DNA of 38,357 nucleotides, from IMG/VR virus record IMGVR_UViG_3300044801_000070, positions 1-38,357 of that record, one strand, 5' to 3'. The number at the start of each line of letters is the position of its first letter. Position 1 is the first letter of the stretch. Both the position numbers and the translations under genes were made by a program. Shown piece after piece: positions 18,385-26,139 of this stretch. This stretch comes from a virus. The notes below the pieces were generated by a model. It did not search any database, was not told the DNA's origin, and saw only the letters and a list, made by a program, of their open reading frames with translations.

Positions 18385-18625
18385 ATGGATAATGGTCACA
18401 GAACGTTTGCCAAGGCCTTTTCAGCCGGTTTGGATTTATTGGAGAGCAAAAGAAGTTCTTATTGGCTGTCGGATTTATGAGGGAGACGAAGAAACAAGAT
18501 ATTCGCCGATTGAGGGATGGTATTCTTTCGAAGATGAAGAATGTCGCTGTACATTTTTTTGGATGCCGATAGAAGGTCCACCCCATAATATTGAAAAACC
18601 TTTTCCACCGTATTTAAAAGATTGA
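18377..18625 (+). CDS. DUF551 protein 2
   Basis: 82 residues from ATG 18377, nine bases after GGAGG (the open frame upstream overlaps protein 1). NEWIMVTERLPRPFQPVWIYW at the start and FFWMPIEGPP near the end show it is a tandem paralogue of the previous gene. The last 13 residues (NIEKPFPPYLKD) are extra. Confidence 0.8.
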   Translation: MNEWIMVTERLPRPFQPVWIYWRAKEVLIGCRIYEGDEETRYSPIEGWYSFEDEECRCTFFWMPIEGPPHNIEKPFPPYLKD

Positions 18626-18652
18626 TAAAACGAGGGGGCAACGCACCCCCTC
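18622..18652 (-). terminator. Leftward hairpin with U-rich tail
   Basis: GAGGGGG (18632-18638) pairs with CCCCCTC (18646-18652), loop of seven. Read leftward it is followed by GTTTTATC. It probably backs up the stronger terminator at 19004-19036 for the late transcript. Confidence 0.5.
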
Positions 18653-18750
18653 ACCATAACCTGAGAGACTTAAACGAACAAACTATAAACATTGGAGGAT
18701 CTTACTTCTCCAGATATAGCGCACCGTTGGTTTATCGAAAAGGAATTTAT

Positions 18751-18798
18751 ATGATAATTTTTGAGTTAGACGTGAATCAGCAAGGCAAGGAGTTTTAG
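18751..18798 (+). CDS. 15-residue leader peptide
   Basis: ATG 18751 (behind AAAAGGA) to TAG 18796-18798, directly abutting ATG 18799. Peptide MIIFELDVNQQGKEF. The next gene's GGAG site lies inside it, so its translation could control access to that site. The rest of 18653-18750 shows no gene. Confidence 0.4.
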   Translation: MIIFELDVNQQGKEF

Positions 18799-19044
18799 AT
18801 GCCCGACATAACAAAATGCGAAGGAAAAGCATGCCCTTTTAAAGATACGTGCTACCTCTATCGAGCTATTCCCAGCGAATATAGGCAATCTTTTTTTGTA
18901 GAGACTCCCTTTAAGGATGGTTTATGTGACCATTATTACCCGATAGAGCCAGGGATGAGATTGAATAATACCAATTCGGTAGATACTGGTAGGAAATCGG
19001 TAGAAAAAACCCCCTCACAAACGGAGAAAGAGGGGGAACCGTAG
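18799..19044 (+). CDS. Cys-containing small hypothetical protein, last rightward gene
   Basis: 81 residues. A compact Cys motif, KCEGKACPFKDTCYLYRA...CDHYY (four Cys plus His), looks like a small zinc- or disulfide-stabilised domain seen in many phages without a known role. The C-terminal 25 residues are polar and disordered. GGAG lies eight bases upstream. Its 3' end contains the leftward terminator hairpin, so its tail may be shaped by RNA constraints. Confidence 0.65.
   Translation: MPDITKCEGKACPFKDTCYLYRAIPSEYRQSFFVETPFKDGLCDHYYPIEPGMRLNNTNSVDTGRKSVEKTPSQTEKEGEP
19004..19036 (-). terminator. Leftward intrinsic terminator of the late operon
   Basis: Read leftward: CCCCCTC (19036-19030), 13-base loop, GAGGGGG (19016-19010), then TTTTTT (19009-19004). 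A GC stem plus six U makes a classic terminator. It is placed just past the last late gene (stop 19052) and within the 3' coding end of the opposing gene. Confidence 0.78.
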
Positions 19045-19051
19045 GAGGCGG

Positions 19052-19231
19052 TTATTCTTTTTCAGATTGCAGGAATTCGATTAAACAATCAATTGCTGCA
19101 TTCTTAAGGTTTTTGTCTGTCTGATAATCAATTCTAAATTCTTTGAATATATCATCGAGTTTATCGAAAACAGTAATAAAACCGGAAAGATTAAGCCCCT
19201 TCGATTTCATGAGCGCATAAAGCTTATCCAT
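19052..19231 (-). CDS. Small helical hypothetical protein, last late gene
   Basis: 59 residues, ATG 19231-19229 to TAA 19054-19052, TAATG overlap with the upstream gene. Helical and mixed charge (FDKLDDIFKEFRIDY, CLIEFLQSEKE). No family recognised. Confidence 0.58.
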   Translation of the reverse strand: MDKLYALMKSKGLNLSGFITVFDKLDDIFKEFRIDYQTDKNLKNAAIDCLIEFLQSEKE

Positions 19232-19488
19232 TATTTGCCCTTATGTGGCTTCTTTCCGTCTTTCTTGTGCTCTTCTTTTTTCATGCCTTTAGCTGGTGCC
19301 TTAACGCCTTTGCAGGACATTTCGTGCTTATGTTCTTTTGCCATAATATATTCCTTTTCTTTTTTTAATTTTAATAATTCTGTTGCTAATCGACAATTAT
19401 CGTCTCGTAATTCTTCGATTTTGTCATATGTCTCTTGGATCATGCAGAGAAGGCACGGATGCTGAAAACAGTGATGACAAGTAGGCAT
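19231..19488 (-). CDS. Small protein: Cys/His start, coiled coil, Lys-rich tail
   Basis: 85 residues. The N-terminus CHHCFQHPCLLC (4-15) is a compact metal-binding motif, residues 18-47 are a coiled coil, and the C-terminus is Lys/His-rich (MAKEHKHEMSCKGVKAPAKG onward). The start is fixed by a TAATG overlap. An internal ATG at 19344 with AAAGGA nine bases upstream could give a separate 37-residue basic peptide. Confidence 0.6.
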   Translation of the reverse strand: MPTCHHCFQHPCLLCMIQETYDKIEELRDDNCRLATELLKLKKEKEYIMAKEHKHEMSCKGVKAPAKGMKKEEHKKDGKKPHKGK

Positions 19489-19649
19489 TATTTTTTCTTC
19501 TTTGCTAAGCCTGCTTCAGACATAGCTATAGCCTTCATCTGGGCAGGATTTGTCACGAGTGAGCCTTTTTTAGAACCACTATGCAATTTCCCTGCATAAC
19601 CTTCTTTCATTACCTTTGAGACTTTCTTTTCTGGTTTTGTTTTTGCCAT
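19488..19649 (-). CDS. DUF6496-like small basic protein
   Basis: 53 residues, ATG 19649-19647 to TAA 19490-19488. KKVSKVMKEGYAGKLHSGSK matches the DUF6496 outline (K-V-M-x-E-(F/Y)-x-x-G-x-L-x-S-G-S), a family of tiny basic phage proteins of unknown role. Its ribosome site context (AGTAGGTTGAATC before ATG) is nearly identical to that of the next gene upstream. Confidence 0.62.
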   Translation of the reverse strand: MAKTKPEKKVSKVMKEGYAGKLHSGSKKGSLVTNPAQMKAIAMSEAGLAKKKK

Positions 19650-19685
19650 GATTCAACCTACTTTACGTCCATGTTTTCTTTATCA

Positions 19686-19895
19686 TTAATTAGGCCAGCA
19701 CCACTGACAAGGCCCATTTCCTTCAAGTATTCCATCATCCATATGTTGACCTTTAGGACCAAAAACAAAAAGCCTTACACTTCCATTTTCAGCAACATTT
19801 TGAATTATAGCAGGTGATTGTGTTGGAGGATATTTACCGCAAGCACTACCAGGATGATTATAAATTACTATTTTACCTATTTCGGCTTTAGCCAT
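19686..19895 (-). CDS. Small SH3-like phage protein
   Basis: 69 residues. GKIVIYNHPGSACGK, then SPAIIQNVAENGSVRLFVFGPKG, DGILEGNGPCQWCWP. This matches a widespread small phage protein with an SH3-like barrel (P-A-I-(V/I)...V-x-L-x-V-F...W-x-W-P). Its role is unknown; it is often found near fibre or lysis genes. Confidence 0.62.
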   Translation of the reverse strand: MAKAEIGKIVIYNHPGSACGKYPPTQSPAIIQNVAENGSVRLFVFGPKGQHMDDGILEGNGPCQWCWPN

Positions 19896-19903
19896 GATCC
19901 AAC

Positions 19904-20059
19904 CTACTTAGTTAAAGGGATAGTGGCTTCAAGATCAGTCTTAGGCGTAGCAGTGTCGTCCACAACATCGCTTGCAGTGCCGTGCGTGTCTGTCTGAATA
20001 AAAGAACATGTGCAAGCTGTCATTGAGAGGCATAATAGAATCGCTGGAATGTATTTCAT
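19904..20059 (-). CDS. Tiny lipoprotein (possible outer-membrane spanin)
   Basis: 51 residues, ATG 20059-20057 to TAG 19906-19904, with AAAGGA six bases upstream. Signal peptide KYIPAILLCLSMTAC with a lipobox-like MTAC, leaving a mature chain of about 36 polar residues from Cys16. Size and lipoprotein signal fit an Rz1-type outer-membrane spanin, but no inner-membrane partner overlaps it. If real, the lipobox favours a Gram-negative host. Confidence 0.55.
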   Translation of the reverse strand: MKYIPAILLCLSMTACTCSFIQTDTHGTASDVVDDTATPKTDLEATIPLTK

Positions 20060-20117
20060 AAAGTATCCTTTTGTTAAGAATACTCTATGAAATAATGTTT
20101 ATGCGTACAAGATTTAT

Positions 20118-22103
20118 TTAACTGAATTCGGTGATTACAACTATACCATCAGCACCAGCTCCGCCAGTGCTTCCCGAAACGCCAAAACTTCCTGAACCGC
20201 TTCCGCCACCGCCATATGAAGACCCTGCGTTTCCTGCGGTATTAGACTGTGTATAAATGCCTACTGCTCCGCCACCAAAAAAACTACTTCCACCGTTTCC
20301 ACTAACAATATTTGATCCTGTAGCCATAGATATGCCAACACCTCCAGGAGCTCCATTTGTATTAAAATCACCAGATGCGCCAGCTCCACCAGCTCCACCA
20401 ACACAAGCAAGAAATGAAACGTTATTCCCATTTTCTTGTGTTCCCCCAGCTCCACCAGTTGCGGTAACAATAGCACCAAGGCTTGATGTGCCGCCTGTCC
20501 CACCTGTACCAGATGATCCAGCTGTGCCACCGGTTCCAATTGTGACAGTTTGAGATGATCCAATAGTTGCGGCGGCAACTGTTTTTCTCCCATAACCACC
20601 ACCACCACCACCTGCACCAACTGCATATAAATTGGAACCAGGAGTTCCACCACCACCACCTCCGCCTGCACCACAAACTTCAATTGTGCAATATTTCATG
20701 CCAGAAGTAGGCGTATAAGTATATGTGCCATGACCCGTAAATACTTGAACCGTTACTTTTGTGAAACCGCTGCTTGCCGCATTTGCCCACGCTGGTGGGC
20801 TTCCCGTTGTCGCTGTTAAAACTTGTCCGGTAGTGCCATCGGCAAGAATCGAAGGAACGCCAGTTGCTGATGTTATAAGAACACCATTATTTCCAGTAGC
20901 AAGCGCATTCATAACATTGGCAGCTGAAGCATATAACAACGTGCTTACGGCATTTGTAGTCGGATAAGTGCTTGTCGTTGCACTCCAGTTTGTACCGTCT
21001 GCACGCAACAAAGATCCTGTTGATGTACCAACAGAAGGGTAAGTTGCGGTACTATAAGCAGGATTAGCAGCAGCACCGCCCGATTGCAAAACTTGCCCTG
21101 CTGACCCTGGCCCGACTGATCCAACGGTATTTGTTCCAGTTCCAACAATCACATCATATTGCGTTGTCGTTCCTGTAATCGCTGCGGGGATTGTTGCAAC
21201 TCCAAGTTGACCTGTAGAACTATTGATTGTCACGTATTCAGCATTGGAAGCTGTTACGCCGACGATGCCAGCAATAAAGCATTCGTTTTGTTGACTGTTT
21301 CCAGCGCCTTGCGCACCAATTCGTATCACGTGAGCATCGCTTGCAGTCCCAGAATTTCCGATTACGATGTTTGAGCTTTCTGTACTAGTGTATGAAGAGC
21401 CCGAAGAATAACCTAGACCGATATTGTAGGCTCCCGTATTAATATTACCTAAAGACAAATTTCCTATAGCTGTATTTTGTCCAACAGATGTGGATAGTGT
21501 CGCAAGTGTATTTACCCCAATACCTACATTATTAGCCGATGTTGTCGCTTGATACATCGCACTATTTCCAAAAAGGCAATTTTGTACTCCAGTAGTTACG
21601 GCACTCCCAGCAAGTTCTCCCATCGCAGTATTGCCATTTGCACTTGTTAAACCAGCGAGTGTACCAACGCCAACGCCCGAGTTACCGCTTCCTGATAAAG
21701 TTAAATTTCCAGCCAAATTTCCTATAAGAGTATTGCTGCTAGCATCTGTAACATTTAATGTTGAAGTTGTACCCGAATTTACAAATTTTACAGAGGAACC
21801 TGAATTGACAGCTGCATGATCTGCATAGATCGTGACTGTTGATCCTGTGATACTTCCTGAATCGCCATTTATCGTAACTACTGTTGTTGGCAAACTTTGA
21901 AACGTTGGATCAAGCAACGCACCATTTGAAGTTAAAACCTGATTCGCTGTGCCTGCCGCTGTAGCTGTAAAAGCGCCATTTCCTTCGGCTATAACAACTC
22001 CGTGAACAGTTAGACCACAGTTAGTACCGATAGATGCAAATTGCGTCCCCGATCCTGTCCCAATGAATGTTTTTCCTGAAGCACCTATTCCCACATACGC
22101 CAT
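20118..22103 (-). CDS. Tail fibre / receptor-binding protein with Gly-rich tip
   Basis: 661 residues from ATG 22103, ten bases after GAGG. The N-terminal part is beta-rich. Residues about 140-300 carry YadA/Hia-head-like repeats (NVGIGVNTLATLS, NTAIGNLSLGNINTGAYNIGLG), then FIAGIVGVTASNAEYVTINS. The last 190 residues form a glycine-rich domain (CGAGGGGGGG, GAGGGGGGYGRK, IGTGGTAGSSGTGG), as in polyglycine fibre tips (Gly_rich_2 type). It would form a trimeric fibre whose Gly-rich tip contacts the receptor. No S74 auto-chaperone is seen. Confidence 0.75.
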   Translation of the reverse strand: MAYVGIGASGKTFIGTGSGTQFASIGTNCGLTVHGVVIAEGNGAFTATAAGTANQVLTSNGALLDPTFQSLPTTVVTINGDSGSITGSTVTIYADHAAVNSGSSVKFVNSGTTSTLNVTDASSNTLIGNLAGNLTLSGSGNSGVGVGTLAGLTSANGNTAMGELAGSAVTTGVQNCLFGNSAMYQATTSANNVGIGVNTLATLSTSVGQNTAIGNLSLGNINTGAYNIGLGYSSGSSYTSTESSNIVIGNSGTASDAHVIRIGAQGAGNSQQNECFIAGIVGVTASNAEYVTINSSTGQLGVATIPAAITGTTTQYDVIVGTGTNTVGSVGPGSAGQVLQSGGAAANPAYSTATYPSVGTSTGSLLRADGTNWSATTSTYPTTNAVSTLLYASAANVMNALATGNNGVLITSATGVPSILADGTTGQVLTATTGSPPAWANAASSGFTKVTVQVFTGHGTYTYTPTSGMKYCTIEVCGAGGGGGGGTPGSNLYAVGAGGGGGGYGRKTVAAATIGSSQTVTIGTGGTAGSSGTGGTGGTSSLGAIVTATGGAGGTQENGNNVSFLACVGGAGGAGASGDFNTNGAPGGVGISMATGSNIVSGNGGSSFFGGGAVGIYTQSNTAGNAGSSYGGGGSGSGSFGVSGSTGGAGADGIVVITEFS

Positions 22104-22105
22104 AA

Positions 22106-22702
22106 TCAAAATACCTCGTAATTTGTGCCGTTGAAAATAACCCTTAGTGACTCATAGGTTTCATTGAATACCTGCGATGTAGCGCCATCGATTGTGACAG
22201 CTCCCCCCACTGTGGTTACAGTGATAGCATGAGTTAAAGCAGTACCCGATCTGTCTTTCACCGTGATAACTCTTCCCGTTGTAGTCGTGTTCGGCAATTC
22301 GACTGTGACGGTGTTTGCTGTCGAGTCTACCGCGATATATTCGTCGCTGGCTATAACGACGTAGATCAATGCCGATGTGAGCGTATAGTGCAGATTAGAC
22401 GGTGTTAGGATAATAGAAACAAAGCCGTTTGCATCTACAGAAAAATAGTTACTGTCATACGCTGATAGCCCGATTTTCGTTGCATCTGTTGAGGAGATAG
22501 CTTGCGAGATTTGGACTTGTCCGGTTACAGTATTCCCCGATCCGATAAATCGAAAAGGGATTGAGCCGGCTGCTACAGTTGTACCCAACACATTCAAAAC
22601 ATTGAGCGCAGGCACTGCCGTTCCGGAATTCGTCACATAAGACGTTGCAATAACCGGAGGGATCGGTCCCGTAGATGAGATAGTTTGAAAAAATTGACTC
22701 AT
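22106..22702 (-). CDS. Fibre-associated beta-rich structural protein
   Basis: 198 residues, Thr/Ser/Val-rich. The last 75 residues (DSTANTVTVELPNTTTTGRVITVKD onward) match a beta-helix or fibre-stem repeat common in phage fibres. The ATG overlaps the upstream stop as ATGA; the end overlaps the fibre gene's start region. Probably a fibre stem or adaptor. Confidence 0.62.
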   Translation of the reverse strand: MSQFFQTISSTGPIPPVIATSYVTNSGTAVPALNVLNVLGTTVAAGSIPFRFIGSGNTVTGQVQISQAISSTDATKIGLSAYDSNYFSVDANGFVSIILTPSNLHYTLTSALIYVVIASDEYIAVDSTANTVTVELPNTTTTGRVITVKDRSGTALTHAITVTTVGGAVTIDGATSQVFNETYESLRVIFNGTNYEVF

Positions 22703-23043
22703 CTATAGCCCCCAACGGTAAGCCATGTAGGATGAATACAAGTTCTAACCCATATAATCTGGCCAGCCCTTCCATTTAACGTACCGGAGCCATACGGAGG
22801 GTTATCATCGTGATTTGTCTGTAGATCCACAATAAGAGTAGCCCCCGCTGGCCATACGGCAGCTAGGTTAACTCCGTCATAGCTAACATCAATCGGTATA
22901 TTACTGCCGTTATAGACCGTCATAACCTTGATATTGTCGGAAAATCCAGCTACAGTAATCGGCTGAAATGTTCCTGTCAAAGTCGTTGGGTCAAATTGCT
23001 CTGCCGTTATCGCTTGGAACCAATCATATTGTGGATTTGACAT
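22699..23043 (-). CDS. Small beta-rich structural protein near fibres
   Basis: 114 residues, all-beta look (TVYNGSNIPIDVSYDGVNLAAVWPAG, AGQIIWVRTC). GAGG lies six bases upstream. Probably a fibre adaptor or virion decoration protein, by context. Confidence 0.58.
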   Translation of the reverse strand: MSNPQYDWFQAITAEQFDPTTLTGTFQPITVAGFSDNIKVMTVYNGSNIPIDVSYDGVNLAAVWPAGATLIVDLQTNHDDNPPYGSGTLNGRAGQIIWVRTCIHPTWLTVGGYR

Positions 23044-23250
23044 TTAAGCCTCTATTGCTTCTGGTTGAATATCAGGAGATTTTTCTTCTTGTTTAGCATT
23101 TGCTTGCTTCATTCTTTCTAAAACAAAACTTTGCAAATACGTAGCATAATCATAAAGTTGGCCCAATGGGCAATCTTGATCACAAACCGCATAGCATTTT
23201 TCGAATTTATCTAATTTCAATTGCAATTCGATTTTATTTATATAATTCAT
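23044..23250 (-). CDS. Small hypothetical protein with Cys triplet
   Basis: 68 residues: KFEKCYAVCDQDCPLGQLYDYATY, with three Cys in ten residues, then a helix and an acidic tail. GAGG lies five bases upstream. Located between two fibre genes; function unknown. Confidence 0.58.
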   Translation of the reverse strand: MNYINKIELQLKLDKFEKCYAVCDQDCPLGQLYDYATYLQSFVLERMKQANAKQEEKSPDIQPEAIEA

Positions 23251-23261
23251 TTTTACCTCTT

Positions 23262-25715
23262 TTATGTTGGTCGTACAATTATGTATGAGAAAGTACTTGT
23301 ATCTCCGGTTTGTGTTGATCCTGGAGTGCCTAAAATAAGTGATGTAACAGTAAAACTAGTAGCTGCGGAAATGCTATAAGTCAATTCGCCAAGAGTCGTT
23401 GATCCGTTAGCACCCGTCCTTGTAAGAAGGATCACGTCCCCAGCTGCAATATTCGTATTAGCTATCGTTACTGTACCTAAAGTTAATGTTCCTAATCCGA
23501 TTGAGTTTGTAGCTGCAAACGAAGCGCCTTTGATTTCAAGCATTTTTCCAGCAGTTGCAATCTGAAGATGAGCACCGGTTACATTCACCCCACCAGATCC
23601 GCCATATATCGTAGTCGTACTTGTAGTATTGCTTGAACCGACTTTAACAGTCTGCGCAGCGGCATTAGTTCCGCAACCGACGTTAATTGTGTTAGCTGCT
23701 GTATCTTGACCGATATTGATTGTTCCAGCTGATCCAATAATTGCGAATGTGCTTCCTGACGCTTGCGTAAACGTTATATTCCCCATTGACGTAGAACCAA
23801 CGTTCAAAACAGAAGCCGCGGCGCCTGTAAAGAGATTAGCTGTGACCAGGGTCCCCGTTGTGGTCGATACGTTAATGGTGTTAGTCGTATTTGTGTTTAT
23901 TCCATTGAATAGATTCAATGTTTGAGATGAGGCGGCCGCAGTCGAAGAAAATATATTTAAGGCTTGTACAGCAGTTCCACCAGATACGGCACCATTCAAT
24001 AGATTTATTGTTTGGGTTCCTGTAGTCGCTGCACCTGAAATAGCGTTAATTGTGCTATCTGCTCCATTAGGGCCGTTATTTATACTAGTAATCTGGGCGC
24101 CTACGTTAGTGCCGTTTTGAATTAATACACTATTAGCGGCCGTCGATGATCCTAAAGTAATTGCTCCGGCAGCTTGTGCAGTACCACCAATCGTTATGGT
24201 CCCTGTTGTCATCGCATGACCGATAGAGATACTTCCACCCGTTTGAGTAGCTCCAAGAGTGATAACGTTAGCCGCTGTTCCGCCGATTGCAATCGTTTTA
24301 ACGCCTGTTGTACCTGTACCGATATTGATTGCGCCTGCATTTGTTCCAGTCATTAGGTTAATAGTTTGAGTACCACCGCTTGAATTTCCATTATAAACGT
24401 TGAATGTTGTGGTTCCTGCTGTAATTACCCCACCTAACATTGTGATATTTGAATTTGCCCCTATTCCACCACTAGCCATAGCAATAACAGTTGCTCCAGT
24501 AGTCACATTAGCTATATCTACTGTTGTTGATCCTGAACCGTTAGCAATTAATACGCTATTTGATGCACCAGAAGATGAACCGATTGTGATAGCACCAGTT
24601 TGAGCAGTTCCGCCTATTGTCAAAGTTCCAGTTGTTAAACTTGCTCCAATTGCTGCAACGGTTGTTGTAGCAAAATCCATTGTAAAACCACCCGTACCAG
24701 CATAAATATTTGTCGCTGAAGTAGATGTAACAGAGCCAATAGTTACTGTATTTATTGAAACAGCCGATGCAATTGTTATAGTGTTTGTCCCTGCGCCATC
24801 TGCTAGATGAACCGTGTTTCCTCCCGTACCTGTCGATATATTTGTTGTATTGGCCCCATTTCCAACACCGACATCTACTGTATTTGTGGCAGAAGAGTTT
24901 CCTAATTGTATATGGCCCGTAGATTGAGCTGTGCCGCCAATTCGCAATGTGCCAGTTGTAAGACCAGCACCGATATTAATATTTGTACTTGTGGTCCCGT
25001 TAATTGTTACCGCTGTGCCGCCAATCAATTCAGAATTTGTTGAACTTGTGCTACCAATGATAATCGTTCTAGCCGCTTGCGTACCAATGTTAATCGCATC
25101 TGCACTATTATCTGCCCCGATTCCAATTGTCGTACCACCTGAAGCCCATGTACCGCCCGCTGTCCCCGTTGCAGTAGTAAAACCCAGTGTGGTAAATACA
25201 GCCGTAGAAGGAGCCGTTCCGCCGATTGCTGGAGGAGATGCAAAAACAGAAGCTAAATTTCCTGGAATAATGACTTCGTTTGGATGTGTTGGAACTCCTG
25301 AGACTGCATCCGCATTTGATGCAAGATAAACATAGCCCTGTTGAACAGTTGTAGCAGGTACCCCAGCGCCTACGACGATCGCAGCTAATGCTGTAGCTAC
25401 ATCATTTGCAGAAGAAACATAATCGGCATTTGGAGCACCGCCAGATTCTGTTTGAGCTAAAGTTGCTAAATAAACAATGCCTGGTGTAGTTGTGGAAGCT
25501 AATCCACCTCCGGCTTGATTCCATCTGCCCGCTCCGGTTGTCTCATAGATTAGAGGAGGATTAACGCTGTTATCCTGCCATCTCGTGCCAGGATTCATAA
25601 TATCTTGTGTGGATGGCGCGCGCATTGCGTAGCCGATGAATTGTGGATACACAAAAGCGTCTACACCGGTAGCGTAAGGTGTGCCTTGTGCTGTATTTCC
25701 TAGAGATGCCGTCAT
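23262..25715 (-). CDS. Long repetitive tail fibre protein
   Basis: 817 residues. A non-repetitive N-terminus (1-170) ends in APSTAVFTTLGF; the long shaft is built of Gly/Thr/Ser/Asn-rich beta repeats (TINIGTG, TTIYGGSGG). A larger unit beginning TTGTLxIGGTAQ recurs three times about 110-140 residues apart. The C-terminus is globular (LTRTGANGSTTLGELTYSIS). GGAG lies eight bases before the ATG. Probably a side fibre shaft. Near-identical repeats in the DNA could allow copy-number changes by recombination or mislead assembly. Confidence 0.72.
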   Translation of the reverse strand: MTASLGNTAQGTPYATGVDAFVYPQFIGYAMRAPSTQDIMNPGTRWQDNSVNPPLIYETTGAGRWNQAGGGLASTTTPGIVYLATLAQTESGGAPNADYVSSANDVATALAAIVVGAGVPATTVQQGYVYLASNADAVSGVPTHPNEVIIPGNLASVFASPPAIGGTAPSTAVFTTLGFTTATGTAGGTWASGGTTIGIGADNSADAINIGTQAARTIIIGSTSSTNSELIGGTAVTINGTTSTNINIGAGLTTGTLRIGGTAQSTGHIQLGNSSATNTVDVGVGNGANTTNISTGTGGNTVHLADGAGTNTITIASAVSINTVTIGSVTSTSATNIYAGTGGFTMDFATTTVAAIGASLTTGTLTIGGTAQTGAITIGSSSGASNSVLIANGSGSTTVDIANVTTGATVIAMASGGIGANSNITMLGGVITAGTTTFNVYNGNSSGGTQTINLMTGTNAGAINIGTGTTGVKTIAIGGTAANVITLGATQTGGSISIGHAMTTGTITIGGTAQAAGAITLGSSTAANSVLIQNGTNVGAQITSINNGPNGADSTINAISGAATTGTQTINLLNGAVSGGTAVQALNIFSSTAAASSQTLNLFNGINTNTTNTINVSTTTGTLVTANLFTGAAASVLNVGSTSMGNITFTQASGSTFAIIGSAGTINIGQDTAANTINVGCGTNAAAQTVKVGSSNTTSTTTIYGGSGGVNVTGAHLQIATAGKMLEIKGASFAATNSIGLGTLTLGTVTIANTNIAAGDVILLTRTGANGSTTLGELTYSISAATSFTVTSLILGTPGSTQTGDTSTFSYIIVRPT

Positions 25716-25746
25716 GATTTGACTCCGTAAAAATTAATGAAATTTT

Positions 25747-25756
25747 GCTTATAAGC
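25747..25756. promoter_or_regulatory. Ten-base palindrome upstream of the long fibre gene
   Basis: GCTTATAAGC is a perfect palindrome 32 bases before the fibre ATG. It could be a protein-binding site; no role is proven. The rest of the 25716-25941 gap holds the tRNA-like remnant and the rightward promoter. Confidence 0.3.
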
Positions 25757-25797
25757 TAAAAACACTAAGTTACGGCGGCGATCTCGTAAAAACAGCC

Positions 25798-25860
25798 TGG
25801 GGATATGGATTGCGATTCCATCGTGCGCTAAAATTAGTCTACCAATTAAATTATTTAGTC
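25798..25860 (-). tRNA. tRNA-like remnant (63 nt)
   Basis: Read leftward, a D-arm-like segment (TAATTTAATTGGTAGAC) and a T-arm-like hairpin ATGGA-ATCGCAA-TCCAT (25821-25805) are in tRNA order, but only 14 bases lie between them, too few for an anticodon arm. The expected acceptor strands, GACTAAA and ATCCCCA, do not pair. Alternatively the hairpin itself, with T at loop position two and AA at its end, reads as an anticodon arm. It is best viewed as a decayed tRNA. Confidence 0.35.
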
Positions 25861-25889
25861 ACTAGAAAAATATGAAAAAATCTCTGTAA

Positions 25890-25918
25890 TTGCAAAAGTC
25901 GATCTTTTTTGATATAAT
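25890..25918 (+). promoter_or_regulatory. Strong rightward promoter of the membrane-protein cassette
   Basis: TTGCAA (25890-25895), 17 bases, TATAAT (25913-25918), a near-consensus sigma70 promoter and the strongest seen in the window. It opposes the late transcript and drives 25942-26531. Confidence 0.78.
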
Positions 25919-25941
25919 AGCATTAACATAAGGGATTTAAA

Positions 25942-26139
25942 ATGGAATGGGCGCAATTTTTAATTTTAATAATAACAATTCTTGGAATGTTTTTTTGGAA
26001 TCGTTCGGAATCTAGGAAAGATATTCGCTATATGGATTCTAAGTTAGAATCCACTCGAGAACTTGTCAGGGCAATTTATGACGAAAGCAAGGATTTTCAC
26101 AACAGACTTTGCGCTATCGAAGAAAGGAATAAGAAATGA
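25942..26139 (+). CDS. Membrane protein with coiled coil, cassette gene 1
   Basis: 65 residues. One N-terminal membrane helix (FLILIITILGMFF, residues about 6-20), then a charged coiled coil (SESRKDIRYMDSKLESTREL, IEERNKK). It shares its plan and first residues with the protein at 17266. It has its own strong promoter and an ATGA overlap with the next gene. Candidates are an inner-membrane spanin, a holin-like protein or an exclusion protein. Confidence 0.65.
   Translation: MEWAQFLILIITILGMFFWNRSESRKDIRYMDSKLESTRELVRAIYDESKDFHNRLCAIEERNKK

Noticed and set aside
20257-20553. Pro-rich rightward open frame opposite the fibre gene
   Set aside because: It is the complement of Gly codons in the glycine-rich fibre tip (GGN read as NCC); no ribosome site or promoter.
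24931-25329. 132-residue rightward open frame opposite the long fibre
   Set aside because: Shadow of the repetitive fibre gene; Val/Pro/Ala bias mirrors Gly/Thr/Asn codons on the other strand.
23262-25715. CRISPR-like regularity in the fibre gene DNA
   Set aside because: Repeats are coding, variable in spacing and in frame with a beta-repeat protein; no array of constant repeats and unique spacers.
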